This document shows, one piece after another, positions 1 through 7,592 of a DNA stretch of 64,000 bases (position 1 is its first letter; each line of letters opens with the position of its first letter). Under the pieces are notes generated by a model. The model saw only the letters and a list, made by a program, of their open reading frames with translations, searched no databases and was not told where the DNA came from. Source of the DNA: Methylomonas rhizoryzae (GTDB taxonomy: Bacteria > Pseudomonadota > Gammaproteobacteria > Methylococcales > Methylomonadaceae); NCBI RefSeq assembly GCF_008632455.1, contig NZ_CP043929.1, positions 3,844,001-3,908,000 on the forward strand, read 5' to 3'. The translations under genes were made by a program, and so were the position numbers.

Positions 1-419
1 GCCAAATCGTTTTGCTCGGAAAATTCGCAATCTTCCGGCAATGCTTGGCGCAGATAGGCATAGTCCTTGTCCTTGCAGCCGGCGTTGACCACGACGGCCA
101 GCCCGGTTGCGACACGAGTGACGATGATGTCGTCGATGACGCCGCCTTGCGGATTTAACAGTACCGTGTATTTTTGCCGGCCCGGCGGCAAGCCGGCCAG
201 CCCGCCGGGAGTCAGCGTTTCCAAGGCTTGCGCCGCGCGCGCGCCGACGATGCGGCATTGCCCCATATGGGAAATATCGAACAAGCCGGCCCGGCTGCGG
301 CAGTGCAGGTGTTCGCGGATGATGCCGGCCGGGTAGTGCAACGGCATCCGGTAGCCGGCAAACTCGGTCATTTTGGCACCTAGTCGCAAGTGTAAGTCGA
401 ACAGCGGCGTTTGTTTCAC
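1..419 (-). CDS. gcvT: Aminomethyltransferase (glycine cleavage T protein), 5' part
   Basis: The minus strand encodes the first ~139 residues of the folate-dependent T protein of the glycine cleavage system; the gene runs off the left edge. Recognisable stretches are KQTPLFDLHLRLGAKM near the N-terminus, then AGLFDISHMGQ and GGVIDDIIVTR, all characteristic of GcvT. I take the GTG at 419 as the start because it aligns with known N-termini and has a G-rich ribosome site just upstream. The frame stays open to an ATG at 524, which would add 35 residues unlike the family. gcvH of the same complex lies about 55 kb away, so the system is not one operon here. Confidence 0.9.
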   Translation of the reverse strand, partial: MKQTPLFDLHLRLGAKMTEFAGYRMPLHYPAGIIREHLHCRSRAGLFDISHMGQCRIVGARAAQALETLTPGGLAGLPPGRQKYTVLLNPQGGVIDDIIVTRVATGLAVVVNAGCKDKDYAYLRQALPEDCEFSEQNDL

Positions 420-524
420 GGCAGCACCCCCGGTTATACACACAATAATGCCTGTCGGCTGGATCGGTTCGTCGCCGACGGGGATCAAGTCCGCCTGGCG
501 TCCGGACTGTTGAGCATTAATCAT

Positions 525-788
525 AGCCGAGTCTCTTATGCTACGTTGCCCTCCAGCCCCTGCCATTAAACTAAGACCTAAGCCCTTGCCCCCGGCTCGA
601 AGGCCGGCGTTGCATTAGCGACCAGCCTGAAAATCAGGAAATATTCCTGTTGCCCCACCCGGTACGGATTTTTACCATGAGCGTGGCTCTCATTTCGGCC
701 GCCCGCCGCCAGCGATCTTTAGTTGCCTCCGTATCCGATTGTGGTTGCAGCGGGTAATACGGGTGGCCGCCATTCTTAGACGACTCTC
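525..788. other. Divergent spacer between gcvT and the pentapeptide gene
   Basis: This 264-base spacer must hold the promoters of two divergent genes. I see no tRNA, no convincing glycine riboswitch and no open reading frame of note. The sequence is G+C-rich with short inverted stretches only. Confidence 0.4.
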
Positions 789-1844
789 ATGAAACTACCG
801 TTAAAACGCAGTACTTTGTTGATTTCCTTATGCCTGGCCCCGCTAGTGGCCGACGCAGCCGGCGCCACCCGCATCAACATGGTGTTCCTAGGCGTTTGGG
901 ACCAGCAGCAGAAATACCGCAAAGGCGACGTGGTGAGCTATAACGACACCTTGTATCAAAGCTTGAAATCCAAAAATCAGGACTTACAACCGGACCAAGT
1001 CAGCTCGCATTGGCGAAAAATCCTGGGTAGCGGCACATCCGGCGGTTCCGGCAACGCGGCGGATTGCGACAATCCGGCCAGCGGCGCAAATTTGGTCGGC
1101 TGCGATTTTTCCGGCGCCGCCGCGAAATTGCGCAGTTTGGACTTGCGAGCCGCGCGGCTGGTCAACGCCACCTTGGCCGGCGATTTGGGCGACGTCAATT
1201 TGACCGGCGCCAATTTAGTCGGCGCAAAACTCGGCAGCGGCAACGACTCCGAAGATGCGACCGGGGTATCGCTGAGTGTGAACGGCGGCGACGTCGGCGC
1301 CAGTTTCAGGGGAGCGAATCTGTCGCAATCGTCCACCGCCTTTACCACGCCGTTGCAAGCCGCGTCGGTGCATTTCGACGGCGCCGACATGACCGGGGTG
1401 TTATGGCCGTCGGCCAATCTGGAAGTGGCGTTTTTTCCGGCCGCAACACTGGTTTACGCCAATTTGATCAATGCCTCCCTCTATTTGGCGGATCTGTCGC
1501 ATGCGGATATGCGCGGCGTGGTGTTGGACAGCGCCAATTTGAATCTGGCATCGCTCTATCAAGCGAACCTGGTGCATGCGGCATTAGGGTCCGCTAATTT
1601 GGAGGGGGCCAACTTTTACCAGGCGGACGTGCGCTACGCCTATTTGGGCTCAACCAAGCTAGCCGGTGCCGACTTTAGCGGCGCGGATTTGTCGTATGCC
1701 GATTTGACCAATGCCACAGGCGGCGATTCGGTGCTTTACGACGCCAACACCCGCTTCAACAACACCATTTGCCCGGACGGTAGTAAAGTAAACGGCAATA
1801 CCATCGTTACCTGCCAGGGTCACGGCTTCGGCGCGCCGCAATGA
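789..1844 (+). CDS. Secreted pentapeptide-repeat protein with chitin-binding-like N-terminal module
   Basis: A 351-residue protein. Residues 1-24 form a signal peptide ending near ADAAG. Residues ~35-75 (GVWDQQQKYRKGDVVSYND, ending SSHWRKI) follow the W...Y..GD.V.Y pattern of CBM5/12 carbohydrate-binding modules. After a Gly/Ser linker, residues ~95-320 are pentapeptide repeats of the A(N/D)LxG type, which form a right-handed quadrilateral helix. The last ~30 residues contain two cysteines in a short cap. I infer an exported protein that may bind polysaccharide; no enzyme motif is visible. It stands alone, divergent from gcvT. Confidence 0.75.
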   Translation: MKLPLKRSTLLISLCLAPLVADAAGATRINMVFLGVWDQQQKYRKGDVVSYNDTLYQSLKSKNQDLQPDQVSSHWRKILGSGTSGGSGNAADCDNPASGANLVGCDFSGAAAKLRSLDLRAARLVNATLAGDLGDVNLTGANLVGAKLGSGNDSEDATGVSLSVNGGDVGASFRGANLSQSSTAFTTPLQAASVHFDGADMTGVLWPSANLEVAFFPAATLVYANLINASLYLADLSHADMRGVVLDSANLNLASLYQANLVHAALGSANLEGANFYQADVRYAYLGSTKLAGADFSGADLSYADLTNATGGDSVLYDANTRFNNTICPDGSKVNGNTIVTCQGHGFGAPQ

Positions 1845-2002
1845 CGGTCGGAGCGCACTCATCCGCCAAACTTGCGCTTACTTGGCCGCACGCATTTTGG
1901 GCTATTAGCATTCTAGGGTTAAAAATCAGCGCGACTCATGTTTTCAGACTGCACCGTTTTGAGCAAAACACGGTTGGGATGGTAGCTGGGTGCAATAGCT
2001 TG

Positions 2003-2230
2003 TTACTCTGAAAGTCACGAGGCAGCCCCCCCAAGACACTAGCGACAGAGCAACGTCGACTTTCATTTGCCGGGGCGATGCCCAGCCTTCATGAACGTTA
2101 CTCTGAAAGCCATGGCGGAGCAACAGAAAGCCGCGACTCGCAAGGCCATCTTCGCAACTATGCATTGCTCCTGCCAAACGACCTTTAATTTGCCTGGGCG
2201 ATTGCCAGATCTTCATGATCGTTAGGCGCA
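2003..2230 (-). repeat. Two tandem copies of a ~100-base dispersed repeat
   Basis: Read on the minus strand, two units each begin CATGAAG..TGG and contain a GGCAAAT(G/T)AAAG block. Each ends with a TGACTTTCAGAGTAAC-type terminus, at 2003-2017 and 2098-2114. The second unit has internal arms GGAGCAA (2117) and TTGCTCC (2165). Related termini occur at 14083, 16057 and 61091, so this is a multi-copy non-coding element, probably MITE-like. No coding capacity is seen. Confidence 0.6.
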
Positions 2231-2319
2231 AAAGTTGGTTGAGAGCAATGCTCGTTAACGGCTAATTTCAGGCCTTTGAGGTTGGTTTCTGAATGGCCGA
2301 TTTATGTCGGATATTACTC

Positions 2320-2442
2320 GTTTAACGTTAAGGTGAGGGGCGCGCCGCCTAAGGAAGCCAAGCGAAGCCGCCGAACCCGATTCAAAAACCAACCTTCAAA
2401 ACCGCCTTGGCGCGGCGCGTCCCTTTGACCGCTGTGTTAGGT
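2320..2442 (-). repeat. attC-like recombination site 1
   Basis: The 123-base site is bounded by GTTTAAC (2320-2326) and GTTAGGT (2436-2442), matching the RYYYAAC / GTTRRRY core of integron cassette sites. The arms inside are an imperfect inverted repeat (GGGGCGCGCCGCC against GGCGCGGCGCGTCCC), as required for the folded single-stranded substrate of IntI. It is longer than the two sites that follow. Orientation is taken from the neighbouring cassette genes, which read on the minus strand. Confidence 0.75.
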
Positions 2443-2702
2443 TAAGAAATTACACCTAAAGCCGTAGCCATACAAGAAAAAAGATGCGCTACCGCTGCAA
2501 GGCGGGAAGCCGAGTAGTCCCCAGAAGCGACTCCCCTAAAACGAGGGTTAAATAAAGAGCGGCCCAATAAATTTCCAGGACTGAAGAAAATTGACAGCAT
2601 CACATGCTTTTCCTCTTTCAGCGGAAAGTCGACTCTATTATTGATTACGGATGGTCGTGGGTATTGGGCCTGCCCCAAACATATTGGCCGAAACGCAGGC
2701 AT
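2442..2702 (-). CDS. Possible cassette protein, unrecognised
   Basis: An 86-codon frame lies between attC sites 1 and 2, and its TAA stop touches attC1, as is typical of cassette genes. The start at 2702 is ~75 bases from the attC2 core, further than in the other two cassettes. The product has no domain I recognise and its composition is not clearly protein-like, so this cassette could be non-coding or hold a decayed gene. Confidence 0.3.
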   Translation of the reverse strand: MPAFRPICLGQAQYPRPSVINNRVDFPLKEEKHVMLSIFFSPGNLLGRSLFNPRFRGVASGDYSASRLAAVAHLFSCMATALGVIS

Positions 2703-2776
2703 GAACGATTGGGGCTAATTCAAAAGTTTGGTCAATAAAACCACCTCCTTATAATGCTAAGTTTTCTGTGTTGATT

Positions 2777-2839
2777 GCCTAACGAAATGCTTGAGCGGCG
2801 CGCCGCTTTTGCGTGTCCGCCTCGAAGCGCTTGTTAGGT
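2777..2839 (-). repeat. attC-like recombination site 2
   Basis: A compact 63-base site bounded by GCCTAAC (2777-2783) and GTTAGGT (2833-2839). The arms AACGAAATGCTTGAGCGG and CCGCCTCGAAGCGCTTGTT pair with bulged bases, the classic attC hairpin with extrahelical bases. Confidence 0.88.
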
Positions 2840-2849
2840 GACAATACTC

Positions 2850-3269
2850 TCACGACCTATTTCCCACACCGAATAATTTTCCGATCGTTCCTGCGAGAAT
2901 ATTATTATTTTTCTCAATTGGTTCTCCGCTACTTGTTTCATGTGAGATGCCGATTGCTACATAGGAACATTTAGAAAAATTCAATCTTGAGTCATTTAGC
3001 AACGATTGGTCCGTGACGTATGCAATGCCCACAGGTAAATCCTTGGCATTCGGTTCTATCCGTGTTCCTTCCCACCTAGCCGCAAGGACAAGATGTTTAA
3101 TTTCTTTCTCATGATTTTCATGAATCCATTTTATAGGGTTTTTTGCTTCACCCAGCCAATAGTCTGGCCGATCCTCACCAGGTATCTCTCTCAACAATTT
3201 CACAACAATCGGCACTTGGTCGTATAACTCTTCAGGAGCGTAGTCAACACTGGTGATGGTTAATTCCAT
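2850..3269 (-). CDS. Integron cassette protein, hypothetical (139 aa)
   Basis: This gene fills the cassette between attC2 and attC3: its stop is 11 bases from attC2 and its ATG is 9 bases from attC3. The product is soluble and acidic, with no signal peptide or membrane segment. The sequence has more A+T than the flanking chromosome, which supports transfer. I do not recognise the family; the mixed alpha/beta composition gives no functional hint. The coding call rests on the tight fit between two recombination sites and on normal protein composition. Confidence 0.7.
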   Translation of the reverse strand: MELTITSVDYAPEELYDQVPIVVKLLREIPGEDRPDYWLGEAKNPIKWIHENHEKEIKHLVLAARWEGTRIEPNAKDLPVGIAYVTDQSLLNDSRLNFSKCSYVAIGISHETSSGEPIEKNNNILAGTIGKLFGVGNRS

Positions 3270-3277
3270 TTCTTGTC

Positions 3278-3367
3278 ACCTAACGTAGAGCTAACCGGGC
3301 GCGGCACGGAAAGCTGAAAAAATAAAACCGCATTGTAACCGCGCTCCGGTTGAGCGCAATGTTAGGC
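3278..3367 (-). repeat. attC-like recombination site 3
   Basis: A 90-base site bounded by ACCTAAC (3278-3284) and GTTAGGC (3361-3367). The arms GAGCTAACCGGGCGCGG and CCGCGCTCCGGTTGAGC are complementary with bulges. The stop codon of the next cassette gene lies inside its outer core, a common feature of cassettes. Confidence 0.88.
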
Positions 3368-3898
3368 TCGGCCATTTTCAATTGGCTGAGCACAAAAAAA
3401 GAGAACCAAATCACCAACGGTATTGACCTTGGCATACATTGGGTTTCCCGTCGTTTCCGAGAAATTACGCCTTGTGCGTTCCGCGACCTCTGATGCAATG
3501 ACAGCTTCGACATCTTCTATATCGATCTTGAGGTCTTTCTCGAACGAGTCATTCCACCTAAGGGGAAAGGACTGAAACTCAGAGCCAAGATAGGATTGAA
3601 CCTGCTCATAGACTGCACGAACCACCCAAGTGTCGTTAGCCCGGCAGCTTGCTTCGCGGGCGAACGTGCATATGGATTCACCGGTACGTTGCGCGGCGAG
3701 TTTGCTTAAGTGGGCTTTGGCTCGCTTAGTTTCGATGACAGAGATTGCGCCGAAAAAAGCAACGAAACAAAGAACGGGTATTGGGTGCTGCCAGAGCAAG
3801 TATGCAAACGAGGCCAGTAGAACGGCGAGAATACCCAACGCTCCCAAAGAGGTAGGCTTTCGTGCTACTCGCGGCATGAGTCTTGAGGGTATGCGCAT
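3362..3898 (-). CDS. Integron cassette membrane protein, hypothetical (178 aa)
   Basis: The gene occupies the third cassette. Its TAA is formed within the attC3 core, and its ATG lies 8 bases inside a GTTAGGT core at 3906-3912. Residues ~18-55 form two closely spaced membrane segments (LGALGILAVLLASFAYLL, then PVLCFVAFFGAISVI). They are followed by a ~120-residue cytoplasmic region with several charged helices. The layout suggests a small membrane-anchored protein; I do not recognise the soluble domain. Overlapping frames on the other strand are shadows. Confidence 0.65.
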   Translation of the reverse strand: MRIPSRLMPRVARKPTSLGALGILAVLLASFAYLLWQHPIPVLCFVAFFGAISVIETKRAKAHLSKLAAQRTGESICTFAREASCRANDTWVVRAVYEQVQSYLGSEFQSFPLRWNDSFEKDLKIDIEDVEAVIASEVAERTRRNFSETTGNPMYAKVNTVGDLVLFFCAQPIENGRA

Positions 3899-3905
3899 AT
3901 GAAGG

Positions 3906-3912
3906 ACCTAAC
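3906..3912 (-). repeat. Cassette boundary core (attI or truncated attC)
   Basis: ACCTAAC on the plus strand (GTTAGGT on the minus strand) sits 8 bases upstream of the third cassette ATG, where an attI or a preceding attC should end. No matching partner arm or integrase gene is visible in the following ~500 bases, so this is either a relict attI or the edge of a truncated array. Confidence 0.5.
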
Positions 3913-4215
3913 TAGTAATTAGATAGTTCTGTATATCTACCGAAAATTAATCCTCGAACCGATAATTTATTGATTAACATATGATTTTCCCGTCTGTATA
4001 TCATCGGAACCTAGTAGGCATGACTGGTAAACATCAAATTGCGGTCATTGAATCAGATTAGACGATAGACCGCAACGGGTCGGGACAAGACGATCATGCC
4101 TTGTCCTACCAAACGGTGAATTCTCCAAGAACTGCAATCCGGTCAAATCACCGGACTCAACATTACATCCCAGTGGCTTTCATTCCAACCTCGGAATGCA
4201 AATAGCCGCATTTTA
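3913..4215. other. Non-coding stretch with a small hairpin
   Basis: About 300 bases without a plausible gene. One hairpin is visible, with GGACAAG and CTTGTCC arms near 4082-4107. No integrase remnant is recognisable. Confidence 0.4.
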
Positions 4216-4243
4216 TTGACTTACATAGACTATCGTTTAGAAT
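4216..4243 (+). promoter_or_regulatory. Sigma-70-type promoter candidate for the rbfA-like/rtcB unit
   Basis: TTGACT at 4216-4221 and TAGAAT at 4238-4243 are separated by 16 bases and lie upstream of a strong Shine-Dalgarno sequence and a short reading frame. This is the best -35/-10 pair before the rtcB operon. Confidence 0.5.
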
Positions 4244-4280
4244 GCTGCGCTTTCTCATCCACCAATCTCAGGAGGCTCGC

Positions 4281-4331
4281 TATGTCCGATATTGCCGCAT
4301 GCTTTAGCCTCGGGTTCGTTTCTCGCCGGTA
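4281..4331 (+). CDS. 16-codon leader reading frame
   Basis: ATG at 4281 is preceded by a perfect AGGAGG (4271-4276), and 16 codons follow before TAA: MSDIAACFSLGFVSRR. It ends 115 bases before the rbfA-like start. A near-consensus ribosome site on so short a frame suggests a translated leader, perhaps coupling translation to expression of the RNA-repair genes downstream. It could also be the stub of a lost gene. Confidence 0.4.
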
Positions 4332-4446
4332 AGACATTTTCCGGTTGATTCGACCGGGGCTCCCAACCATTCCAGTATTTTTTCTACGCCGCGGCGTACC
4401 GCAGGCAAGCTTTCGCTTGTTTGGCGCCGCGGCTTTGGGAGTTTTT

Positions 4447-4875
4447 ATGAATTCATCATCCCGAATCGGGAAAAACCCGGCGCGATTGTGTGCCGAATGG
4501 CGCGCGGACGACGGTCAAGATCCGCGCTACGAAAAACGCGGACGCAAGCTTCACAGCGATTGCCGGCAAGCCCACCGGTTTTGCAAGGAAGTGGAGCGCT
4601 TGTTGCCGCTGATTTTGGCCGGCGAGGCGACTAACCCTATCTTGCGCGAATTGAATATTATTTCAGTGCTTTCCGAGGATGAAGGTCGGCGTCTGCGGGT
4701 AATCGTGGCGTGCAATCTTGAACCGAACCGGCAACACGTACTAAGGCAAGCTTTCAAACACGGCCAAGCCTGGTTGCGTACTGAATTAGCCCGGCATTTT
4801 CGCCGCAAACGCATGCCGTTGCTGTGTCTGGATTATCTGTACGGCACTGGCCGGGAGGATCAGCCATGCCGATAA
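4447..4875 (+). CDS. RbfA-like KH-fold protein encoded with RtcB
   Basis: I take ATG 4447 as the start because GGGAG lies 8 bases upstream; the longer frame to 4345 adds unlikely sequence. The 142-residue product has a basic N-terminal region rich in Arg, His and Cys. It then has a segment resembling ribosome-binding factor A: ILRELNIISVLSEDEG followed by ~40 residues ending in HGQAWLRTELARHF, which mirrors the strand-helix pattern of the RbfA KH fold. It overlaps the rtcB start by 10 bases, so the two are translationally coupled. I infer an RNA-binding partner of the RtcB ligase, such as a repair factor for rRNA. The housekeeping rbfA would be expected beside infB elsewhere. Confidence 0.6.
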   Translation: MNSSSRIGKNPARLCAEWRADDGQDPRYEKRGRKLHSDCRQAHRFCKEVERLLPLILAGEATNPILRELNIISVLSEDEGRRLRVIVACNLEPNRQHVLRQAFKHGQAWLRTELARHFRRKRMPLLCLDYLYGTGREDQPCR

Positions 4876-6062
4876 AACGCACTATCAGCAAAGGCAAGGT
4901 CCCGGTTAAAATTTTTACCGACGATGTGGAATCCGACGCACTACAGCAACTGTACAACTTGTCGCAGCTGCCGTTTATTCATAGCCATATCGCCGCGATG
5001 CCGGACGTGCATTTAGGCAAGGGCGCCGCCGTGGGTGCGGTGATTCCGACTCGCGGGGCCATCATTCCGGCGGCGGTCGGGGTGGATATCGGCTGCGGCA
5101 TGCATGCGGTTCGCTTGTCGCTCAAAGCCAAGGATTTGCCGGATAATTTGCGGGCCTTGCGCTTGCATATCGAAGCGGCGATACCGGTCGGATTTGCCAT
5201 GCACAAACAGGACAAGGCACGGGAATCGACAATACGCGCCTTATCCGGCGGTTTACACGCGCTGTTGCAAAAACATCCGAAATTACAGGCCCAACAAAAG
5301 AAACCTTACCAAACCTGGATCCGCCAAATCGGTACCTTGGGCGGCGGCAATCATTTCATCGAATTGTGCTTGGACGAAAACCAGGAGGTCTGGTTGATGC
5401 TACATTCCGGCAGTCGCGGTATCGGTAACGCCATAGGCGAATATTTTATCGGCTTGGCGCGCAAGGATATGGGCCGGCATTTGCTGCAATTGCCGGACAA
5501 AGATTTGGCATATTTCAGCGAAGGCGCCCGGCATTACGACGATTATCTGCAGGCGGTGAGCTGGGCTCAGGATTACGCATCGGCCAATAGGCGCGAGATG
5601 CTGCATTTGATCGCCGAGGCCTTGCGTAAGAAACTGCCTAAATTCGGGGTGACTAAAGAGGCGGTGAATTGCCACCATAACTATGTCGCGCGGGAGCAGC
5701 ATTTCGGCGCGTGGTTATGGATTACCCGAAAGGGGGCGATTCGAGCCGGCGACGGCGAACTCGGCATCATCCCCGGCAGCATGGGCGATAAATCCTACAT
5801 CGTGCGCGGCAAGGGTAATCCGCAAGCGTTTTGTTCCTGTTCGCACGGGGCCGGGCGGCGCATGAGCCGCAGCGCCGCCCGACGCTTATTCGACGAACGG
5901 CACGCCGTGGAGCAAACTGCCGGCGTGGAGTGCCGCAAAGACCTAGGCATCGTCGACGAATTGCCCGGCGCTTACAAAGCGATCGATCAGGTGATGGAAA
6001 ACCAAAGCGATTTGGTCGAAGTGGTGCACACCTTGAAACAAGTCTTGTGTATAAAAGGCTAA
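4866..6062 (+). CDS. rtcB: RNA-splicing ligase RtcB
   Basis: The 398-residue product joins RNA 2',3'-cyclic phosphate (or 3'-phosphate) ends to 5'-OH ends using GTP and Mn2+. Start ATG 4866 is chosen by GGGAGG upstream and by homology. Family marks in order: PDVHLGKGAAVGAV (~46-59), VDIGCGMH with the metal Cys77, LGGGNHFIEL, HSGSRGIG, NCHHNYV, GSMGDKSYIVRG and SHGAGRRMSR. His327 in the last motif is the guanylylated residue. All catalytic positions appear intact. No RtcA or RtcR gene is nearby; instead the RbfA-like gene is coupled upstream. Confidence 0.95.
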   Translation: MPIKRTISKGKVPVKIFTDDVESDALQQLYNLSQLPFIHSHIAAMPDVHLGKGAAVGAVIPTRGAIIPAAVGVDIGCGMHAVRLSLKAKDLPDNLRALRLHIEAAIPVGFAMHKQDKARESTIRALSGGLHALLQKHPKLQAQQKKPYQTWIRQIGTLGGGNHFIELCLDENQEVWLMLHSGSRGIGNAIGEYFIGLARKDMGRHLLQLPDKDLAYFSEGARHYDDYLQAVSWAQDYASANRREMLHLIAEALRKKLPKFGVTKEAVNCHHNYVAREQHFGAWLWITRKGAIRAGDGELGIIPGSMGDKSYIVRGKGNPQAFCSCSHGAGRRMSRSAARRLFDERHAVEQTAGVECRKDLGIVDELPGAYKAIDQVMENQSDLVEVVHTLKQVLCIKG

Positions 6063-6082
6063 CGCGACGCTCAAAGCGGCCC

Positions 6083-6115
6083 CGGCCCGGCGTGGTATAC
6101 CGGGCCGTGGTTTTG
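6083..6115 (+). terminator. Rho-independent terminator-like hairpin after rtcB
   Basis: CGGCCCGG (6083-6090) and CCGGGCCG (6100-6107) form an 8-base-pair G+C stem followed by TGGTTTTG, 20 bases past the rtcB stop. Confidence 0.55.
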
Positions 6116-6213
6116 CGCGGAACGGGCTCGATCATTGTCGTCGGCGCCAGCAGCTTCCCGGTCGCCGCAACAGGTCATCGGCTGCAAAGCCAACCTCACC
6201 CAAAGGAGTAAAA

Positions 6214-6681
6214 ATGGACAGCGACGCAAGAGAATTCGACGCCGAAAACGTTTACCGGGTCTTCGACTGGCTGTGGAGTTCCGGACAGCTGTCGGCTCGC
6301 GACATCGCCCGTTTGCCGCAATTGCACATCGCCTTGGTGATCAATTTGGCACCGCCGAGCGCCAGCAATGCACTGCCCGGCGAGGCGGAATTAATCACCG
6401 GCCTGGGCATCAATTACCTGCAGATTCCGGTCGATTGGCAAGCACCAAAGCTAGAGCAATTGCACGATTTCTTTGCCACGGCCGACGCTTACGCCGGGCG
6501 CCGAATTTGGCTGCATTGCGCCAAAAACATGCGTGCTTCGGTTTTCGTCTATTTGTACCGACGCTTGCATTTGGCTCACACCGACGAAGAAGCCCGCTTC
6601 CCGCTGCAACAAATATGGGCGCCGAATCCAACCTGGCAGGCGTTCATCAATGCCGCTTCCGTCGAAGCGATCAAGCTTTAA
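6214..6681 (+). CDS. Dual-specificity phosphatase-like protein with shortened P-loop
   Basis: This 155-residue protein begins after a clear AAAGGAG site. It has the layout of small cysteine phosphatases of the DUF442/DSP-like group. An early VYRVFDWLWSSGQLS segment resembles the opening strand of that fold, and ALVINLAPPS follows. IWLHCAKNMRASVFVYLYRR sits where the catalytic loop belongs. The loop reads C-x4-R (HCAKNMR) rather than the usual C-x5-R. I recall related sequences with this short loop, so it may be a subfamily trait; activity cannot be assumed. It converges with the phosphatase-family gene that follows. Confidence 0.65.
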   Translation: MDSDAREFDAENVYRVFDWLWSSGQLSARDIARLPQLHIALVINLAPPSASNALPGEAELITGLGINYLQIPVDWQAPKLEQLHDFFATADAYAGRRIWLHCAKNMRASVFVYLYRRLHLAHTDEEARFPLQQIWAPNPTWQAFINAASVEAIKL

Positions 6682-6687
6682 ACCCAT

Positions 6688-7575
6688 TTATACAAGCAAG
6701 CGGCCTGACAACTCTCGATACAGGCTGACCATGGCGTCCGCTATGTGCCTGTCGCTGCTGTACAACACGCCGCAATGGTTTAGAAAGGTGGACTCCGGCG
6801 GGTTCAAATCGAGCGACCGGCCGCAGATGTCGGCGACCGGCGCACCGGCTTCGCCGAATAAACAGGCGGTGGCCGCGTAATCCCAAACGCTGCCGCCGCC
6901 GGTTTGGAGTTTGGGGAATTTGAAATAGCAAGCCGGGGCTGCGAGCACTTGGCAGGCATTCAATGCCGCCCCGCCTTGCAAAACCAGGCGAGAGCCGGTG
7001 TAGCCTAGTTGCACGGCCATCCCTTGCAGCCGGTTGACGGTGGCTTGATACAAAGCTTCGTTAGCGAAACTTTTGTCGGTGATGAAGGTTAGGGTAGTGG
7101 ACTCGCTGCCGGGGACGCATAACGGCTGTTCGTTGCTAAACGCGCCGCCGCCTTTGACGGCGTGGTACAGGGTTTGGCTCAACGGGTCGTACACCACGCC
7201 CAAGCACGGCGTGCCGTCTTTGCTAACCAAGGCAATCGATACCGAATAACCGGGAATACCCTCGATAAACGGCAAGGTTCCGTCCAGCGGGTCTACGCAC
7301 CAAAAATAGTCTTTGCGCAAGCGTTCCCCGTCGTCCGGGCTTTCCTCGCCCAGCCAAGCCAAATCGAAGCGCTCGCTGGCGGCTTGCAAGGTTTGCCGGA
7401 TCAGCGCTTGGCTATTGTGGTCGATTTCGGTCACCACTTGCGAAGCCAAGCTGTGGTGGCCGGTTTTGGTGCGGACGGCAACGTCGCTGGCGGCGTGTCT
7501 GGCGATATAGTGTCCGGCCCGATAAGCGGCGGCAATCGCGCATTGCTGCAGCAAGCTTAAATCAAGTATTCGCAC
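6688..7575 (-). CDS. Inositol monophosphatase-family phosphatase (CysQ/SuhB-like)
   Basis: A Mg2+-dependent phosphatase of the family that includes 3'(2'),5'-bisphosphate nucleotidase. Metal-binding motifs are present: GEESPDD, then WCVDPLDGTLPF, and GGSVWDYAATACL near the C-terminus. The length of 295 residues is normal. GTG 7575 is preferred as the start because GAGG lies 6 bases upstream; the frame can extend to a TTG at 7596. Substrate (PAP, an inositol phosphate or another sugar phosphate) cannot be settled from motifs alone. Confidence 0.82.
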   Translation of the reverse strand: MRILDLSLLQQCAIAAAYRAGHYIARHAASDVAVRTKTGHHSLASQVVTEIDHNSQALIRQTLQAASERFDLAWLGEESPDDGERLRKDYFWCVDPLDGTLPFIEGIPGYSVSIALVSKDGTPCLGVVYDPLSQTLYHAVKGGGAFSNEQPLCVPGSESTTLTFITDKSFANEALYQATVNRLQGMAVQLGYTGSRLVLQGGAALNACQVLAAPACYFKFPKLQTGGGSVWDYAATACLFGEAGAPVADICGRSLDLNPPESTFLNHCGVLYSSDRHIADAMVSLYRELSGRLLV

Positions 7576-7592
7576 AAGCGACCTCGTTCCGC

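Noticed and set aside
525..788. Glycine riboswitch before gcvT
   Set aside because: The tandem aptamer core motifs were not found on the minus strand; only generic G-rich stretches are present.
2214..2330. A fourth attC-like site based on GTTAGGC near 2220
   Set aside because: There is no complementary partner arm at a suitable distance; the core lies at the edge of the dispersed repeat.
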